Below are positions 48,301 to 58,393 of a DNA stretch of 64,000 nucleotides, one piece after another (the stretch's first letter is position 1; each line of letters starts with the position of its first letter). Location: contig NZ_NMWV01000005.1 in NCBI RefSeq assembly GCF_002860405.1, positions 62,001-126,000 of the forward strand, read 5' to 3'. The notes beneath the pieces are model-generated. The model was given only the letters and a program-made list of their open reading frames with translations. It was not told the DNA's origin and did not search any database. A program made the translations under genes and the position numbers. Source of the stretch: Bifidobacterium imperatoris. Its GTDB lineage: Bacteria; Actinomycetota; Actinomycetes; Actinomycetales; Bifidobacteriaceae.

Positions 48301-49680
48301 ATGACTGAGAATGATCTGTTTGGAGCGATGGATGCGCCGGAGTCGATGACTCGTCCGCTGGCTGTACGCATGAGGCCGCGCACGATCGACGAGGTCATCG
48401 GACAGAAGCATGTGCTGGGGGAGGGCAGCCCCTTGCGTCGCCTCGCCAATCCGGCCAGCCGCGGCAGCCTCACCGCTCCAAGCTCAGTGATTCTCTTCGG
48501 GCCTCCGGGCGTTGGCAAAACCACGCTCGCCACTATCGTGGCCGTCCAATCCGGCCGTGTATTCGAGGAACTTTCCGCAGTGACCTCCGGCGTCAAGGAC
48601 GTGCGCGACGTACTCAATCGAGCACATGAACGGCTGGTGGCCAAAGGCCAAGAAACCGTGCTGTTCATCGATGAGGTGCACCGTTTCTCTAAATCCCAGC
48701 AGGATGCTCTACTGCCAGCCGTGGAAAACCGTGATGTAACCTTCATCGGCGCCACCACCGAAAACCCCAGTTTCTCGGTCATCAAACCATTGCTGTCACG
48801 TTCGGTGGTGGTCAAACTCGAATCATTGGAGCCCGAACAGCTCACCGAACTGGTGCAACGAGCCCTTACCGATAAGCGCGGTCTCAAGGGCGAAGTCAAA
48901 GCCACGGACGAAGCCATTGCGGATATCGTGCGCATGGCCGGAGGAGACGCGCGTAAATCATTAACCATTCTTGAAGCGGCGGCTGGAGCGGTCACCGGAG
49001 ACGAAGCCCGCAAAAAAGGCGCGCGCAGGCCGATTATCACCCCTGAAGTAGTCGCCAATGTAATGGACACCGCCACCGTGCGTTACGACAAAGATGGTGA
49101 CGACCATTACGATGTGATTTCCGCATTCATCAAATCCATGCGTGGCAGCGACCCGGATGCGGCTATCCACTATCTTGCCCGTATGCTCAGGGCTGGTGAG
49201 GACCCGCGATTCATCGCCCGGCGCATCATGATTGCCGCCAGCGAAGAGGTCGGTATGGCCGCGCCGCAAATCTTGCAAGTCACCGTAGCCGCAGCACAGG
49301 CCGTAGCCTTAGTCGGTATGCCGGAAGCGCGCATTATTCTGGCCGAAGCCACCATCGCCGTAGCTACCGCACCAAAATCAAACGCCAGCTATAATGCCAT
49401 CAATCAGGCGCTTGCCGATGTGGACGCAGGCAAGATTGGTGCTGTTCCGCTGTATCTCAGGAATGCTCCCACCAAGCTGATGAAAGAATGGGGCAATCAT
49501 GAGGGATACAAGTACGCGCATGATTGGCCTGGTGCGGTGGCTCCGCAGGAATACATGCCCGAAATCCTGCGCGGTACGGAATACTATCATCCCAATGATC
49601 GCGGCTATGAGCATGAAGTGAGCCAGAGGCTTGCCAAAATACGTCCTATTCTGCATAGCGAAGGTGAGACCAAGGAGTAG
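48301..49680 (+). CDS. rarA: Replication-associated recombination protein RarA (MgsA) AAA+ ATPase
   Basis: A 459-residue clamp-loader-like ATPase acting at stalled forks. Features are RPRTIDEVIGQKH, Walker A GPPGVGKT at 67-74, Walker B LFIDEVHRF and sensor IGATTENPSF, followed by the helical tetramer domain ending HPNDRGYEHEVSQRL. The ATG at 48301 is six bases after TAGTAT and no ribosome site is visible, again of leaderless type. Confidence 0.95.
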   Translation: MTENDLFGAMDAPESMTRPLAVRMRPRTIDEVIGQKHVLGEGSPLRRLANPASRGSLTAPSSVILFGPPGVGKTTLATIVAVQSGRVFEELSAVTSGVKDVRDVLNRAHERLVAKGQETVLFIDEVHRFSKSQQDALLPAVENRDVTFIGATTENPSFSVIKPLLSRSVVVKLESLEPEQLTELVQRALTDKRGLKGEVKATDEAIADIVRMAGGDARKSLTILEAAAGAVTGDEARKKGARRPIITPEVVANVMDTATVRYDKDGDDHYDVISAFIKSMRGSDPDAAIHYLARMLRAGEDPRFIARRIMIAASEEVGMAAPQILQVTVAAAQAVALVGMPEARIILAEATIAVATAPKSNASYNAINQALADVDAGKIGAVPLYLRNAPTKLMKEWGNHEGYKYAHDWPGAVAPQEYMPEILRGTEYYHPNDRGYEHEVSQRLAKIRPILHSEGETKE

Positions 49681-49752
49681 GAGTAGAGTATTACAGAATG
49701 GTAAACGCCTGCGGTGTGGTTGGCGGCACAAGATAAGGAGTGTGAACAAAGC

Positions 49753-50469
49753 ATGGCGGTCATTTTCATTGTTGACGACGATCAGGCCATTGGCGAAATG
49801 CTCAGTCTGGTGCTGGAAAATGAGGGATTCCAAACAGTCACCTGCATGGATGGTTTGCGTGCTGTGGAAATGTTCCCCACAGTCAAGCCGGATTTGATTC
49901 TTCTTGACGTGATGCTTCCCGGCTTGGACGGCACCGAAGTGGCCCGTCGTATTCGTGAGACTTCCAACGTGCCAATCATCATGCTCACCGCAAAGTCGGA
50001 TACCACTGATGTTGTGGCTGGCCTTGAAGCAGGTGCCGACGATTACGTGCCCAAGCCATTCAAAGTGGCCGAACTACTTGCTCGAATCCGCGCTCGCTTC
50101 CGTATTGCGCGCCCCGCAGCAGCCGAGGAATCCGGCTCGTCGGCCAAGGACGCCACTACAAACCATATTGAACGTGGCGGCATCGTAATCGATCGCTTGG
50201 AGCATACGGCAACCAAGGACGGCAAGGATCTGGGGTTGACGCCAATGGAGTTCGAGCTGTTGTTCGTGCTCTCCAAAGCCGCAGGGGAGGCCATTAGCCG
50301 TTCCACGCTATTGCATGATGTCTGGGGATATGAGAGCTCCGGCGATACCCGTTTGGTGAATGTGCATGTGCAGCGTTTGCGCGCCAAGGTGGAGGACGAC
50401 CCCGAGAATCCGCAAATCATTCAAACGGTGCGCGGTATTGGCTACAAATACGTGACTCCTGAGAACTGA
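49753..50469 (+). CDS. mtrA: Response regulator MtrA
   Basis: A 238-residue OmpR-family regulator. The acidic pocket is DDD (8-10) and the phospho-acceptor is Asp52 in LILLDVMLPGLDG. The wHTH domain ends TVRGIGYKYVTPEN. Identification as MtrA rests on the highly MtrA-like receiver (DYVPKPFKVAELLARIRARFR) and on the following kinase and lpqB genes. MtrA controls cell-wall and division genes in actinobacteria. GGAG is about 12 bases before the ATG. Confidence 0.93.
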   Translation: MAVIFIVDDDQAIGEMLSLVLENEGFQTVTCMDGLRAVEMFPTVKPDLILLDVMLPGLDGTEVARRIRETSNVPIIMLTAKSDTTDVVAGLEAGADDYVPKPFKVAELLARIRARFRIARPAAAEESGSSAKDATTNHIERGGIVIDRLEHTATKDGKDLGLTPMEFELLFVLSKAAGEAISRSTLLHDVWGYESSGDTRLVNVHVQRLRAKVEDDPENPQIIQTVRGIGYKYVTPEN

Positions 50470-50471
50470 TC

Positions 50472-52268
50472 GTGACTGATTCGGCACCATTGCAAACCCC
50501 GGAGACCTCACCTAAGACACGCACCACGTTGGTCATGCCTCACCACAGCTTCCGTTTCAGCTTCAGACGGTTGCTCAGGCATGGGCGTTCCGAAGTACGC
50601 CGCTCACTGCAGGCTCGAACCGTGGCCCTGACAGTGCTGCTCACCTTGTCTGTGGTCATTGTGTTCTCTATGGTTTCGATGATTTCGGTGCGCGCGTCAC
50701 TGCTTACGCAAACCACATCCCAGTCTCAAGCGGATTTCTCCAATATGGTGGAGCAGGCGCAAACCGGTTTGGATGCCTCTGATGCCACCACCACGGTGCA
50801 GATTCAGCAGCTTGTCAATGATTTGGCCTCGAACCTGCAATCCGACGGTGCCTCCAATCTGGTGGGCGTGTATATGTGGAGCCGAGAATCCACTGCGCGT
50901 TCCATCATTCCTATTTCCACCGAGCCTACATATGAGGACATCATCACCGCCGATATGCATTCCGCAGTGGCCTCCGATGTGGACGGCAATGTGTTCTATC
51001 AGCCGGTGAATCTGCCCAGCGCCTCTGATGCATGGAATGGGCACACGCCAGGTGCCGTGCTGGGCACGGTATTGGACTATGGCGTAGCCGGGAATCTGGA
51101 ATTCTTCGCTGTATACTCCTATGCGCTGCAACAGCAGTCGCTGACGCAGATTCAGCTCAGTCTGCTGGCTGTTTGCGCACTGCTTTCCATAGCGGTAGGC
51201 GTGGTGATGTGGATGGTGATTCGCGGCATCGTTCGCCCGGTGGAGCATGTGGCGTATGCGGCGGAAACCTTGGCATCTGGCAACCTCGATACGCGCGTAG
51301 AAGTGAATCGCAAGGATGAGCTTGGTGTGCTGCAGCGTTCGTTCAATGGCATGGCTGATTCATTGAATCAGAAAATCGATCAGCTTGAGGAGGCCAGTGC
51401 CTCGCAGAAACGGTTCGTCTCCGATGTGAGCCATGAGCTACGTACCCCAGTGACCACTATGCGTATGGCTTCCGATTTGCTGGAAATGAAAAAAGATGAT
51501 TTTGATCCGGCAACGAAGCGCACGGTTGAACTGCTGTCCGGTCAGATTAATCGTTTCCAGGATTTGCTCGCCGACCTATTGGAAATCTCCCGATACGACG
51601 CTGGCTATGCCGCATTGGATTTGGTGGACGCTGATATGCGCGATCCAGTGAACGATGCTGTCGAACAGGTGACTGGTATTGCGGCGGCCAAACATGTGGA
51701 TATTCGTGCCATGCTGCCCAATGTGCAGGTGCTCGCCAAAGTCGATGCTCGCCGTGTGACCCGTATCGTTCGCAATCTTTTGGCCAATGCGGTTGATTTC
51801 GCTGAAGACAAACCCATTGATGTGCGCATTGCAGCCAATCGCAAGGCCGTGGTCATCAGCGTGCGAGACTACGGTGTAGGCATGGATGCGAACACTGTGG
51901 TCCATGTGTTCGACCGATTCTGGCGAGGCGACCCATCTCGCTCCCGCATCACCGGAGGAACTGGTCTGGGCCTGTCTATTTCCATGACCGATGCGCTCTT
52001 GCATCACGGTTCAATTCGTGTGCGCTCGGCATTGGGAAAGGGCACATGGTTCTTGGTGATGCTGCCACGCGATCCTCTGAACGGAAGAGTGCCAGATGGT
52101 GATCTTCCCCTCACTTTCGCTAGTGAGGCACCGGATGATTTCTCGATTTCCGGTGGATTCGGTGTGGCGGAAAGTCCGGTTGCAGAGCGCAGCAATGCGG
52201 TAGCCATCGCGTCATCCGCTCAGGATAATGGCGCGCATACAACCGATGATGAGGATGGTGACGAATGA
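50472..52268 (+). CDS. mtrB: Sensor histidine kinase MtrB
   Basis: A 598-residue kinase starting with GTG two bases after mtrA. Membrane helices lie at about 52-73 and 228-252 with an extracytoplasmic sensor between; then HAMP, the H-box SHELRTP with His321, N-box [15 protein letters not shown] and G boxes DYGVGMD and [11 protein letters not shown] variable Asp/Glu-rich tail of about 60 residues follows. It overlaps lpqB by 4 bases. Confidence 0.93.
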   Translation: MTDSAPLQTPETSPKTRTTLVMPHHSFRFSFRRLLRHGRSEVRRSLQARTVALTVLLTLSVVIVFSMVSMISVRASLLTQTTSQSQADFSNMVEQAQTGLDASDATTTVQIQQLVNDLASNLQSDGASNLVGVYMWSRESTARSIIPISTEPTYEDIITADMHSAVASDVDGNVFYQPVNLPSASDAWNGHTPGAVLGTVLDYGVAGNLEFFAVYSYALQQQSLTQIQLSLLAVCALLSIAVGVVMWMVIRGIVRPVEHVAYAAETLASGNLDTRVEVNRKDELGVLQRSFNGMADSLNQKIDQLEEASASQKRFVSDVSHELRTPVTTMRMASDLLEMKKDDFDPATKRTVELLSGQINRFQDLLADLLEISRYDAGYAALDLVDADMRDPVNDAVEQVTGIAAAKHVDIRAMLPNVQVLAKVDARRVTRIVRNLLANAVDFAEDKPIDVRIAANRKAVVISVRDYGVGMDANTVVHVFDRFWRGDPSRSRITGGTGLGLSISMTDALLHHGSIRVRSALGKGTWFLVMLPRDPLNGRVPDGDLPLTFASEAPDDFSISGGFGVAESPVAERSNAVAIASSAQDNGAHTTDDEDGDE

Positions 52269-53995
52269 AAGACAAGCGCATACGGTCCATCGTCGCCTCC
52301 ATTGCAGCGTTTCTATGCACAGCGGTTTTGACCGCCTGCTCAAGCCCATTCGCCTTACCGACCAGCGGCAGCGTTCAGACGCTCGCCCCGGTGCAGCAGC
52401 AGACTCAGCGCGTGTATACCAATCCACAAGGGCCCAATGATGATGCGCAGCCAGAAAGCATCGTTGAAGGTTTTTATGATGCCATGCCGGCTGGCGTGCA
52501 GTCGGATGGGTACCGTGTGGCCCGTGAATTCCTTACATCCTCAGCCTCTACCACATGGAATGGTGATGGCTCCGCAGTGATTTACAGCGGCACTCCTGAT
52601 TTTCGCCGCCGTGCCAACACAATGACCGCTCCGCAAGGCGCGGAAAGCTCGCTCATCGTAGAAGTGAACGTGCAAGTGGTAGGCACACTGGATTCACACG
52701 GTTCGTATACGCCAGTGCATGATACGCAATCTCGAAAACTGTCGTACACGTTGATCAAGCGCAAAGGGCAGTGGCGTATTTCCTCGCTGGAAAACGGAGT
52801 GGTGATTTCCACTGCGGATTTCGATCAGGTGTTCCGACAGGTTTCCGTCTATCAGGTGGCTTCCTCCGGCAAACAATTAGTGCCGGACGTGCGTTGGCTG
52901 AGCTGGCGCAATTGGCGTACTCAGGCGGTACGTGAAGTATTGGGCAATGCACCAAGCTGGCTGAAGGATGCAGTGAAGGAATCCGGCGCGAATACGGTGT
53001 CTTTGGCCGTTGATTCAGTGCCGGTACAAGACAGTTCGGTGGAAGTCAGCCTTACTCGAGGCATCAATGCACTCAGTGACGAAGACCGTGGCATGCTGGT
53101 GCATCGCATCAGATTGACGCTGGGCGACGGTAATTCGGGATATAGCCTGAAGGTGACCGGCGATGGCGTTGATTATTCGGATGCCGATTCGAATATCAAG
53201 CTCGACGCTGATCAGCCGGCGGTAGGTGTGTATACGTTGACCGGTGGGCATGTGGTTTCGCTGTCCAGCTCCAGTCCGCTGCGCGTGGGTGACGCTTCTG
53301 GGTTTGATGATGCGCTCGGATTCACGTTCTCCACCAACGGAGGAGCGGTACTGCAGGCGGACGGTGTTGTGAAATGCTTGGATGCAGGCGGCGGTTCCTG
53401 CGGCACGTTGTTCGGTAATGCTCGCGTGCGCTCGATAACAGCCGGCTTGAACGGTGAAGTGTGGGCGGTCAGCAAGGATGGCAAGGCTCTGTATGTCTAT
53501 CGCAATGAGAAATCCATAAAACTGGACATACCGTGGCTGGATGACGGGGGAGTGGTGACTTCCGTGAACGTATCCACCGAAGGCTCGCGTTTGGCGGTGG
53601 CCATCAATGGTGGCTCGTTGAGTGGTGTGGCGATTACCGGCATTGTGCGCGATGCCAATAACGATGTCATCGGATTGAGTAAAGCGGCGGCGCAGGTAAG
53701 CCGAACGCAGAATGTGGCCATGCTTTCGTTCTATAACGATTTGAATCTCGTGTACGCCACTTCGGCGCCTCAGGATGGAGCCCAGCAGAGTGCATATCGC
53801 CAGATTGTGCCCGGTCCTGATACTGTACAGCGACTACCTGAAGGCACGATAGTATCGATGGCTTCGGGCCAGATCAGCCTGTATCGCCGTTTGGCCGTGC
53901 TCGATGACACTGGTACCGTGCGTTCGGTTTCCGGCTCTTTGGATGGCTCCTGGTCTATTGCGGATAGTCAGGTTACCGCGCTTGGCTCGCAATGA
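52265..53995 (+). CDS. lpqB: Lipoprotein LpqB
   Basis: A 576-residue lipoprotein. The lipobox LTAC gives acylated Cys25; residues 70-300 form the GerMN-containing LpqB N-domain (segment [15 protein letters not shown]), and the rest is a beta-propeller-like LpqB region. LpqB is the known accessory lipoprotein of MtrAB, modulating the kinase. The ATGA overlap with mtrB supports co-translation. Confidence 0.92.
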   Translation: MKDKRIRSIVASIAAFLCTAVLTACSSPFALPTSGSVQTLAPVQQQTQRVYTNPQGPNDDAQPESIVEGFYDAMPAGVQSDGYRVAREFLTSSASTTWNGDGSAVIYSGTPDFRRRANTMTAPQGAESSLIVEVNVQVVGTLDSHGSYTPVHDTQSRKLSYTLIKRKGQWRISSLENGVVISTADFDQVFRQVSVYQVASSGKQLVPDVRWLSWRNWRTQAVREVLGNAPSWLKDAVKESGANTVSLAVDSVPVQDSSVEVSLTRGINALSDEDRGMLVHRIRLTLGDGNSGYSLKVTGDGVDYSDADSNIKLDADQPAVGVYTLTGGHVVSLSSSSPLRVGDASGFDDALGFTFSTNGGAVLQADGVVKCLDAGGGSCGTLFGNARVRSITAGLNGEVWAVSKDGKALYVYRNEKSIKLDIPWLDDGGVVTSVNVSTEGSRLAVAINGGSLSGVAITGIVRDANNDVIGLSKAAAQVSRTQNVAMLSFYNDLNLVYATSAPQDGAQQSAYRQIVPGPDTVQRLPEGTIVSMASGQISLYRRLAVLDDTGTVRSVSGSLDGSWSIADSQVTALGSQ

Positions 53996-54034
53996 TTCGT
54001 GTTGTGCGCATTGTTCGCATACATATAAAGATAT

Positions 54035-54070
54035 GAAAAACTCCCGTACGCTTAGCGCGCGGGAGTATTT
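54035..54070. terminator. Terminator between lpqB and the small minus-strand gene
   Basis: ACTCCCG (54040-54046) pairs with CGGGAGT (54060-54066), with A run before and TATTT after: usable from both sides. Confidence 0.8.
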
Positions 54071-54096
54071 CATATGCTGACAGGGTGTCAGACAGA

Positions 54097-54369
54097 TCAG
54101 ATGCCGCCGTATTCCTTCTTGAACAGTTCGGCCGGCACTTCGGAGTTCATCGGAACCTCATAAATGAGGTATGCCATGTTGAACGGGATGTTGAACAGGT
54201 GACGGGTCACGCCGTACTCTTCCTTGGTGCCCAGGAAGTTGAAGTTATCCGGGCATTCCGGCTCCCACTTGGCCAGAAGCTTGGCGGCATCGCCGATAGT
54301 GGCGGCCACGCCGGCCAGCTGCTTCACACCCTCCACCTGCTTGATGATAAGAAACACGGTCTTCTGCAT
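54097..54369 (-). CDS. Small protein of unknown function
   Basis: A 90-residue soluble protein I do not recognise. It begins MQKTVFLIIKQVEGVKQLAGV and contains two Cys-free halves except for Cys39 in PECPDNF. It is probably real: AAAGG ribosome site, normal codon use, own terminator. It resembles a small alpha/beta fold but no family can be named. Confidence 0.7.
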   Translation of the reverse strand: MQKTVFLIIKQVEGVKQLAGVAATIGDAAKLLAKWEPECPDNFNFLGTKEEYGVTRHLFNIPFNMAYLIYEVPMNSEVPAELFKKEYGGI

Positions 54370-54501
54370 AGTTACCCTTTCTGTATACCTGTAGCAACGG
54401 CCTTGTCGCTCGGTTGACGAGCGGCATTGCCGCTATGCAACCAACTACCATTATGGTTGATAAATGGCCGTAATCCGCCGAGTTTCGCCCATCTGAACGC
54501 A

Positions 54502-54579
54502 CTGTTATCAAAACGTTATAGACCTGTTATCAAACTGTTACCGCTCACGATTGAACATCAGACCTGTTCGTTCCATACT
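54502..54579 (+). promoter_or_regulatory. fruE promoter with candidate LacI operators
   Basis: TTGAAC (54551-54556) and CATACT (54574-54579) are spaced by 17 bases. Upstream, CTGTTATCAAA occurs at 54502 and 54524 (22-bp direct repeat), and AAAACGTTAT at 54510-54519 is the motif shared with other promoters in this region. Confidence 0.6.
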
Positions 54580-54655
54580 TAAGACTGTCGATGACATGAA
54601 GTCATCAATGTGGATGGATGGACATCCAGAGAACACTGCTCGAGGAGGAGTATTC

Positions 54656-55636
54656 ATGAAGAATTGGAAGAAAGCTATTGCTCTCGTTGCTTCCGCTGCT
54701 GCATTGGTAAGTGTTGCGGCTTGTGGTTCCAGCAGCGCTGGTGGCAACAACGATGGCAAGAAGACCGTCGGCTTCGTGGCCGTTGGTCCTGAGGGCGGCT
54801 TCCGTACCGCTAACGAGAACGACATCAAGTCCGCATTCAAGGATGCAGGCTTCGATCTGGTCTACTCCCCGACTCAGAACAACGATCAGCAGAAGCAGAT
54901 TCAGGCTTTCAACAAGTTCGTGAACGACGAAGTTGACGCCATCATCCTGTCTTCCACTGAGGATTCCGGTTGGGATGACTCCCTGAAGAAGGCCGCTGAG
55001 GCTGAGATTCCGGTCTTCACCGTGGATCGTAACGTGTCCGTCAAGGATGCCGATGCTAAGAAGGCTATCGTCTCCCACATTGGACCGTCCAACGAATGGG
55101 CCGGCCAGCAGGCTGCTGAGTTCGTGAATAAGAGCTTCCCGGACGGCGCCAACGGCTTCATCCTGGAAGGCCCTGCAGGCCTGTCCGTGGTGAAGGATCG
55201 TGGCACCGGCTGGTCCGACAAGGTTGCTTCCAACATCAAGGTGCTTGAGTCCCAGTCCGCTAACTGGTCCACTGATGAGGCCAAGACCGTGACCGCTGGT
55301 CTGCTCGACAAGTACAAGTCCGAGAACCCGCAGTTCATCTTCGCCCAGAACGATGAGATGGGCCTCGGTGCCGCTCAGGCTGTTGACGCTGCCGGCCTCA
55401 AGGGCAAGGTCAAGATCATCACCATCGACGGTACTAAGAACGCTCTGCAGGCTCTGGTTGACGGTGACCTCTCCTACGTGATCGAGTACAACCCGATCTT
55501 CGGTAAGGAAACCGCTCAGGCTGTCAAGGATTACCTGGATGGCAAGAAGGTTGAGAAGGACATCCAGATCGAGTCCAAGACCTTCGACGCCGCCAGCGCC
55601 AAGGAAGCTCTGGACAACAACTCCCGCGCTTACTGA
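54656..55636 (+). CDS. fruE: Fructose ABC transporter, substrate-binding lipoprotein FruE
   Basis: A 326-residue sugar-binding lipoprotein of the ribose/fructose type (PBP1). Lipobox VAAC with Cys23 after a basic start; then DAIILSSTEDSGWDDSLKKA and IFAQNDEMGLGAAQAVDAAG motifs. The gene order E-K-F-G (binding protein, double ATPase, two permeases) and sequence match the FruEKFG importer described in B. longum. The ATG at 54656 follows GAGGAGGAG. Its codon use is strongly biased, a sign of high expression. Confidence 0.92.
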   Translation: MKNWKKAIALVASAAALVSVAACGSSSAGGNNDGKKTVGFVAVGPEGGFRTANENDIKSAFKDAGFDLVYSPTQNNDQQKQIQAFNKFVNDEVDAIILSSTEDSGWDDSLKKAAEAEIPVFTVDRNVSVKDADAKKAIVSHIGPSNEWAGQQAAEFVNKSFPDGANGFILEGPAGLSVVKDRGTGWSDKVASNIKVLESQSANWSTDEAKTVTAGLLDKYKSENPQFIFAQNDEMGLGAAQAVDAAGLKGKVKIITIDGTKNALQALVDGDLSYVIEYNPIFGKETAQAVKDYLDGKKVEKDIQIESKTFDAASAKEALDNNSRAY

Positions 55637-55676
55637 TAGCACGGCTGCTCAACACTGATAACTGAACTGAACTCGT

Positions 55677-55721
55677 AGTGATGGTGTGAGAAGGAAAACA
55701 TGCTCCTTCCACACCATCACT
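55677..55721 (+). other. Strong hairpin between fruE and fruK
   Basis: GTGATGGTGTG and CACACCATCAC pair, extended by GAAGGA/TCCTTC, with one bulged base and an 8-base loop. No T run follows. Such hairpins often protect the 3' end of a binding-protein message, allowing more FruE than membrane subunits. Confidence 0.75.
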
Positions 55722-55742
55722 CATGTTCGGCCCAAATATCAC

Positions 55743-55753
55743 AAAACGATAAC
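55743..55753 (+). promoter_or_regulatory. Candidate LacI-type site upstream of fruK
   Basis: AAAACGATAAC lies 30 bases before fruK and resembles the AAAACGTTATC sites of fruE, the galactosidase and the regulator gene. Confidence 0.45.
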
Positions 55754-55782
55754 AAAAATTCCTTCTCGTTTAAGGCAAAGAC

Positions 55783-57321
55783 ATGACTGATAAAACCCCT
55801 ATCGTCGTGATGAAGGGCATCACGATTGAGTTCCCGGGCGTCAAGGCTTTGGACGGTGTCGACTTGACCCTCTACCCAGGTGAAGTGCACGCTCTCATGG
55901 GTGAGAACGGCGCTGGTAAGTCGACCATGATCAAGGCTCTGACCGGTGTGTACAAGATCAACTCGGGCTCCATCACCGTCGAGGGCAAGCCGCAAAGCTT
56001 CAACGGCACTTTGGATGCTCAAAACGCCGGTATCGCCACCGTGTACCAGGAAGTGAACCTGTGCACCAACCTCTCCGTTGGTGAGAACGTGATGCTCGGC
56101 CATGAAAAGCGTGGCCCGTTCGGCATCGACTGGAAGAAGACCCACGAAGCCGCCAAGACGTATCTGGCTCAGATGGGTCTGGAGAAGATCGACCCGCACA
56201 CTCCGCTGAGCTCCATCTCCATCGCCATGCAGCAGCTGGTCGCCATCGCCCGCGCTATGGTCATCAACGCCAAGGTGCTGATTCTCGATGAGCCGACTTC
56301 CTCCCTGGATGCCAACGAAGTGCAGGACCTGTTCAAGATCATGCGCAAGGTGCGTGACTCGGGCGTGGCCATCCTGTTCGTCTCCCACTTCCTCGATCAG
56401 ATCTACGAGATCACCGACCGTCTGACCATTCTGCGTAACGGTAAGTTCATCAAGGAAGTCATGACCAAGGACACTCCGCGTGACGAACTCATCGGCATGA
56501 TGATCGGTAAGTCCGCCGCCGAGCTTTCCCAGATTGGCGCCAAGAAGTCCCGCCGTGAAATCAAGTCCGGCGAGAAGCCGCTGGCCGAAGTCAAGGGCCT
56601 GGGCAAGAAGGGCACCATCAATCCGGTCGATCTGGACATCTACAAGGGCGAGGTCGTCGGCTTCGCAGGCCTGCTGGGCTCCGGTCGTACCGAGCTTGGC
56701 CGTCTGCTCTTCGGCGCAGACAAGCCGGACTCCGGTACCTACGAGTTCAACGGCAAGCAGGTCAACATTTCCGACCCGTACACCGCCCTGAAGAACAAAA
56801 TCGCATACTCCACCGAAAACCGTCGTGATGAGGGCATCATCGGCGACCTCACCGTTCGCCAGAACATCCTCATCGCACTACAGGCCACCCGCGGCATGTT
56901 CAACCCGATTCCGAAGAAGGAAGCGGATGCGATCGTCGACAAGTACATGGAAGAGCTCAACGTTCGTCCGCGCGATCCCGATCGCCCGATCAAGAACCTG
57001 TCTGGTGGTAACCAGCAGAAGGTGCTGATTGGCCGCTGGCTGGCCACCCACCCGGAGCTGCTCATCCTCGACGAGCCGACCCGTGGTATCGATATCGGCG
57101 CCAAGGCTGAAATCCAGCAGGTCGTGCTCGACCTCGCCGCCAAGGGCATGGGCGTTGTCTTCATCTCCTCCGAGCTTGAAGAGGTCGTGCGTCTGTCCGA
57201 CGACATTGAGGTCCTGAAGGATCGCCACAAGATCGCAGAAATCGAAAACGACGACACCGTCTCTCAGGCGACCATCGTCGAAACCATTGCTAACACCAAC
57301 GTGAACGGAAAGGAGGCGTGA
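55783..57321 (+). CDS. fruK: Fructose ABC transporter, double ATPase FruK
   Basis: A 512-residue tandem ABC ATPase. Domain 1: Walker A GENGAGKST (40-48), Walker B LILDEPTSSLD. Domain 2: degenerate Walker A GLLGSGRTE, signature LSGGNQQKV, LILDEPTRGIDIGAK. This split, with one degenerate half, is normal for the RbsA/CUT2 family. It powers the FruF/FruG permeases. Confidence 0.93.
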   Translation: MTDKTPIVVMKGITIEFPGVKALDGVDLTLYPGEVHALMGENGAGKSTMIKALTGVYKINSGSITVEGKPQSFNGTLDAQNAGIATVYQEVNLCTNLSVGENVMLGHEKRGPFGIDWKKTHEAAKTYLAQMGLEKIDPHTPLSSISIAMQQLVAIARAMVINAKVLILDEPTSSLDANEVQDLFKIMRKVRDSGVAILFVSHFLDQIYEITDRLTILRNGKFIKEVMTKDTPRDELIGMMIGKSAAELSQIGAKKSRREIKSGEKPLAEVKGLGKKGTINPVDLDIYKGEVVGFAGLLGSGRTELGRLLFGADKPDSGTYEFNGKQVNISDPYTALKNKIAYSTENRRDEGIIGDLTVRQNILIALQATRGMFNPIPKKEADAIVDKYMEELNVRPRDPDRPIKNLSGGNQQKVLIGRWLATHPELLILDEPTRGIDIGAKAEIQQVVLDLAAKGMGVVFISSELEEVVRLSDDIEVLKDRHKIAEIENDDTVSQATIVETIANTNVNGKEA

Positions 57322-57322
57322 G

Positions 57323-58393
57323 ATGGCTGAAAAGGCAAAGGAAGAGGGCAACGCTCTCGTGAAGAAGCTGCTGAGCAACAACCTGACCTGGTCCATTGTG
57401 GCATTCATCCTCCTGGTCGTCATCTGCACCATCTTCCAGCATGACTTCCTGGCATTGAGCTGGAACGACAACACCGGCGGTCTGGCCGGCCCGCTGATTA
57501 CCATGCTTCAGGAATCCGCCCGATACCTGATGATCGCCACCGGTATGACCCTGGTCATCTCCACCGCAGGCATCGACCTCTCGGTCGGCTCCGTGATGGC
57601 CGTGGCAGGTGCCGCCGCCATGCAGTCCCTCTCCAACGGCGTGAACGTGTGGGTCTCCATCCTGATTGCCCTGCTCGTTGGTCTGGCCATCGGCTGCGTC
57701 AACGGCGCTCTGGTCTCCCTGCTTGGTCTCCAGCCGTTCATCACCACCCTGATCATGATGCTCGCCGGCCGTGGTATCGCCAAGGTGATTACCTCCGGTG
57801 AGAACACCGATGCTTCCGCAGTCGCCGGCAACGAGCCGCTCAAGTGGTTCGCCAATGGCTTCATCCTCGGCATCCCCGCCAACTTCGTTATCGCCGTGGT
57901 CATTGTGATTCTGGTCGGCCTGCTGTGCCGCAAGACCGCAATGGGCATGATGATTGAGGCCGTGGGCATCAACCAGGAAGCCTCCCGTATGACTGGTATC
58001 AAGCCGAAGAAGATCCTCTTCCTCGTCTACGCGGTCTCCGGCTTCCTCGCGGCCATCGCTGGTCTGTTCGCCACCGCATCCGTGATGCGTGTTGACGTGG
58101 TCAAGACCGGTCAGGACCTCGAAATGTACGCTATCCTCGCAGTCGTCATCGGCGGCACCTCGCTGCTCGGTGGTAAGTTCTCCCTCGCCGGCTCTGCTGT
58201 CGGCGCTGTGATTATCGCCATGATCCGCAAGACCATCATCACCCTCGGCATCAACGCCGAAGCAACCCCGGCTTTCTTCGCCGTCGTCGTGATCGTGATC
58301 TGCGTGATGCAGGCTCCTAAGATCCACAACTTGGGTGCGGAAATGAAGCGCAAGCGTGCACTCAAGGCTCAAGCTAAGGCGGTGGCAGCATGA
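57323..58393 (+). CDS. fruF: Fructose ABC transporter permease FruF
   Basis: A 356-residue CUT2-family permease with 8-10 membrane helices and the family motif ISTAGIDLSVGSVMAVAG; MIEAVGINQEASRMTGI forms the ATPase-coupling loop. It starts one base after fruK and overlaps fruG by 4 bases. Confidence 0.92.
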   Translation: MAEKAKEEGNALVKKLLSNNLTWSIVAFILLVVICTIFQHDFLALSWNDNTGGLAGPLITMLQESARYLMIATGMTLVISTAGIDLSVGSVMAVAGAAAMQSLSNGVNVWVSILIALLVGLAIGCVNGALVSLLGLQPFITTLIMMLAGRGIAKVITSGENTDASAVAGNEPLKWFANGFILGIPANFVIAVVIVILVGLLCRKTAMGMMIEAVGINQEASRMTGIKPKKILFLVYAVSGFLAAIAGLFATASVMRVDVVKTGQDLEMYAILAVVIGGTSLLGGKFSLAGSAVGAVIIAMIRKTIITLGINAEATPAFFAVVVIVICVMQAPKIHNLGAEMKRKRALKAQAKAVAA

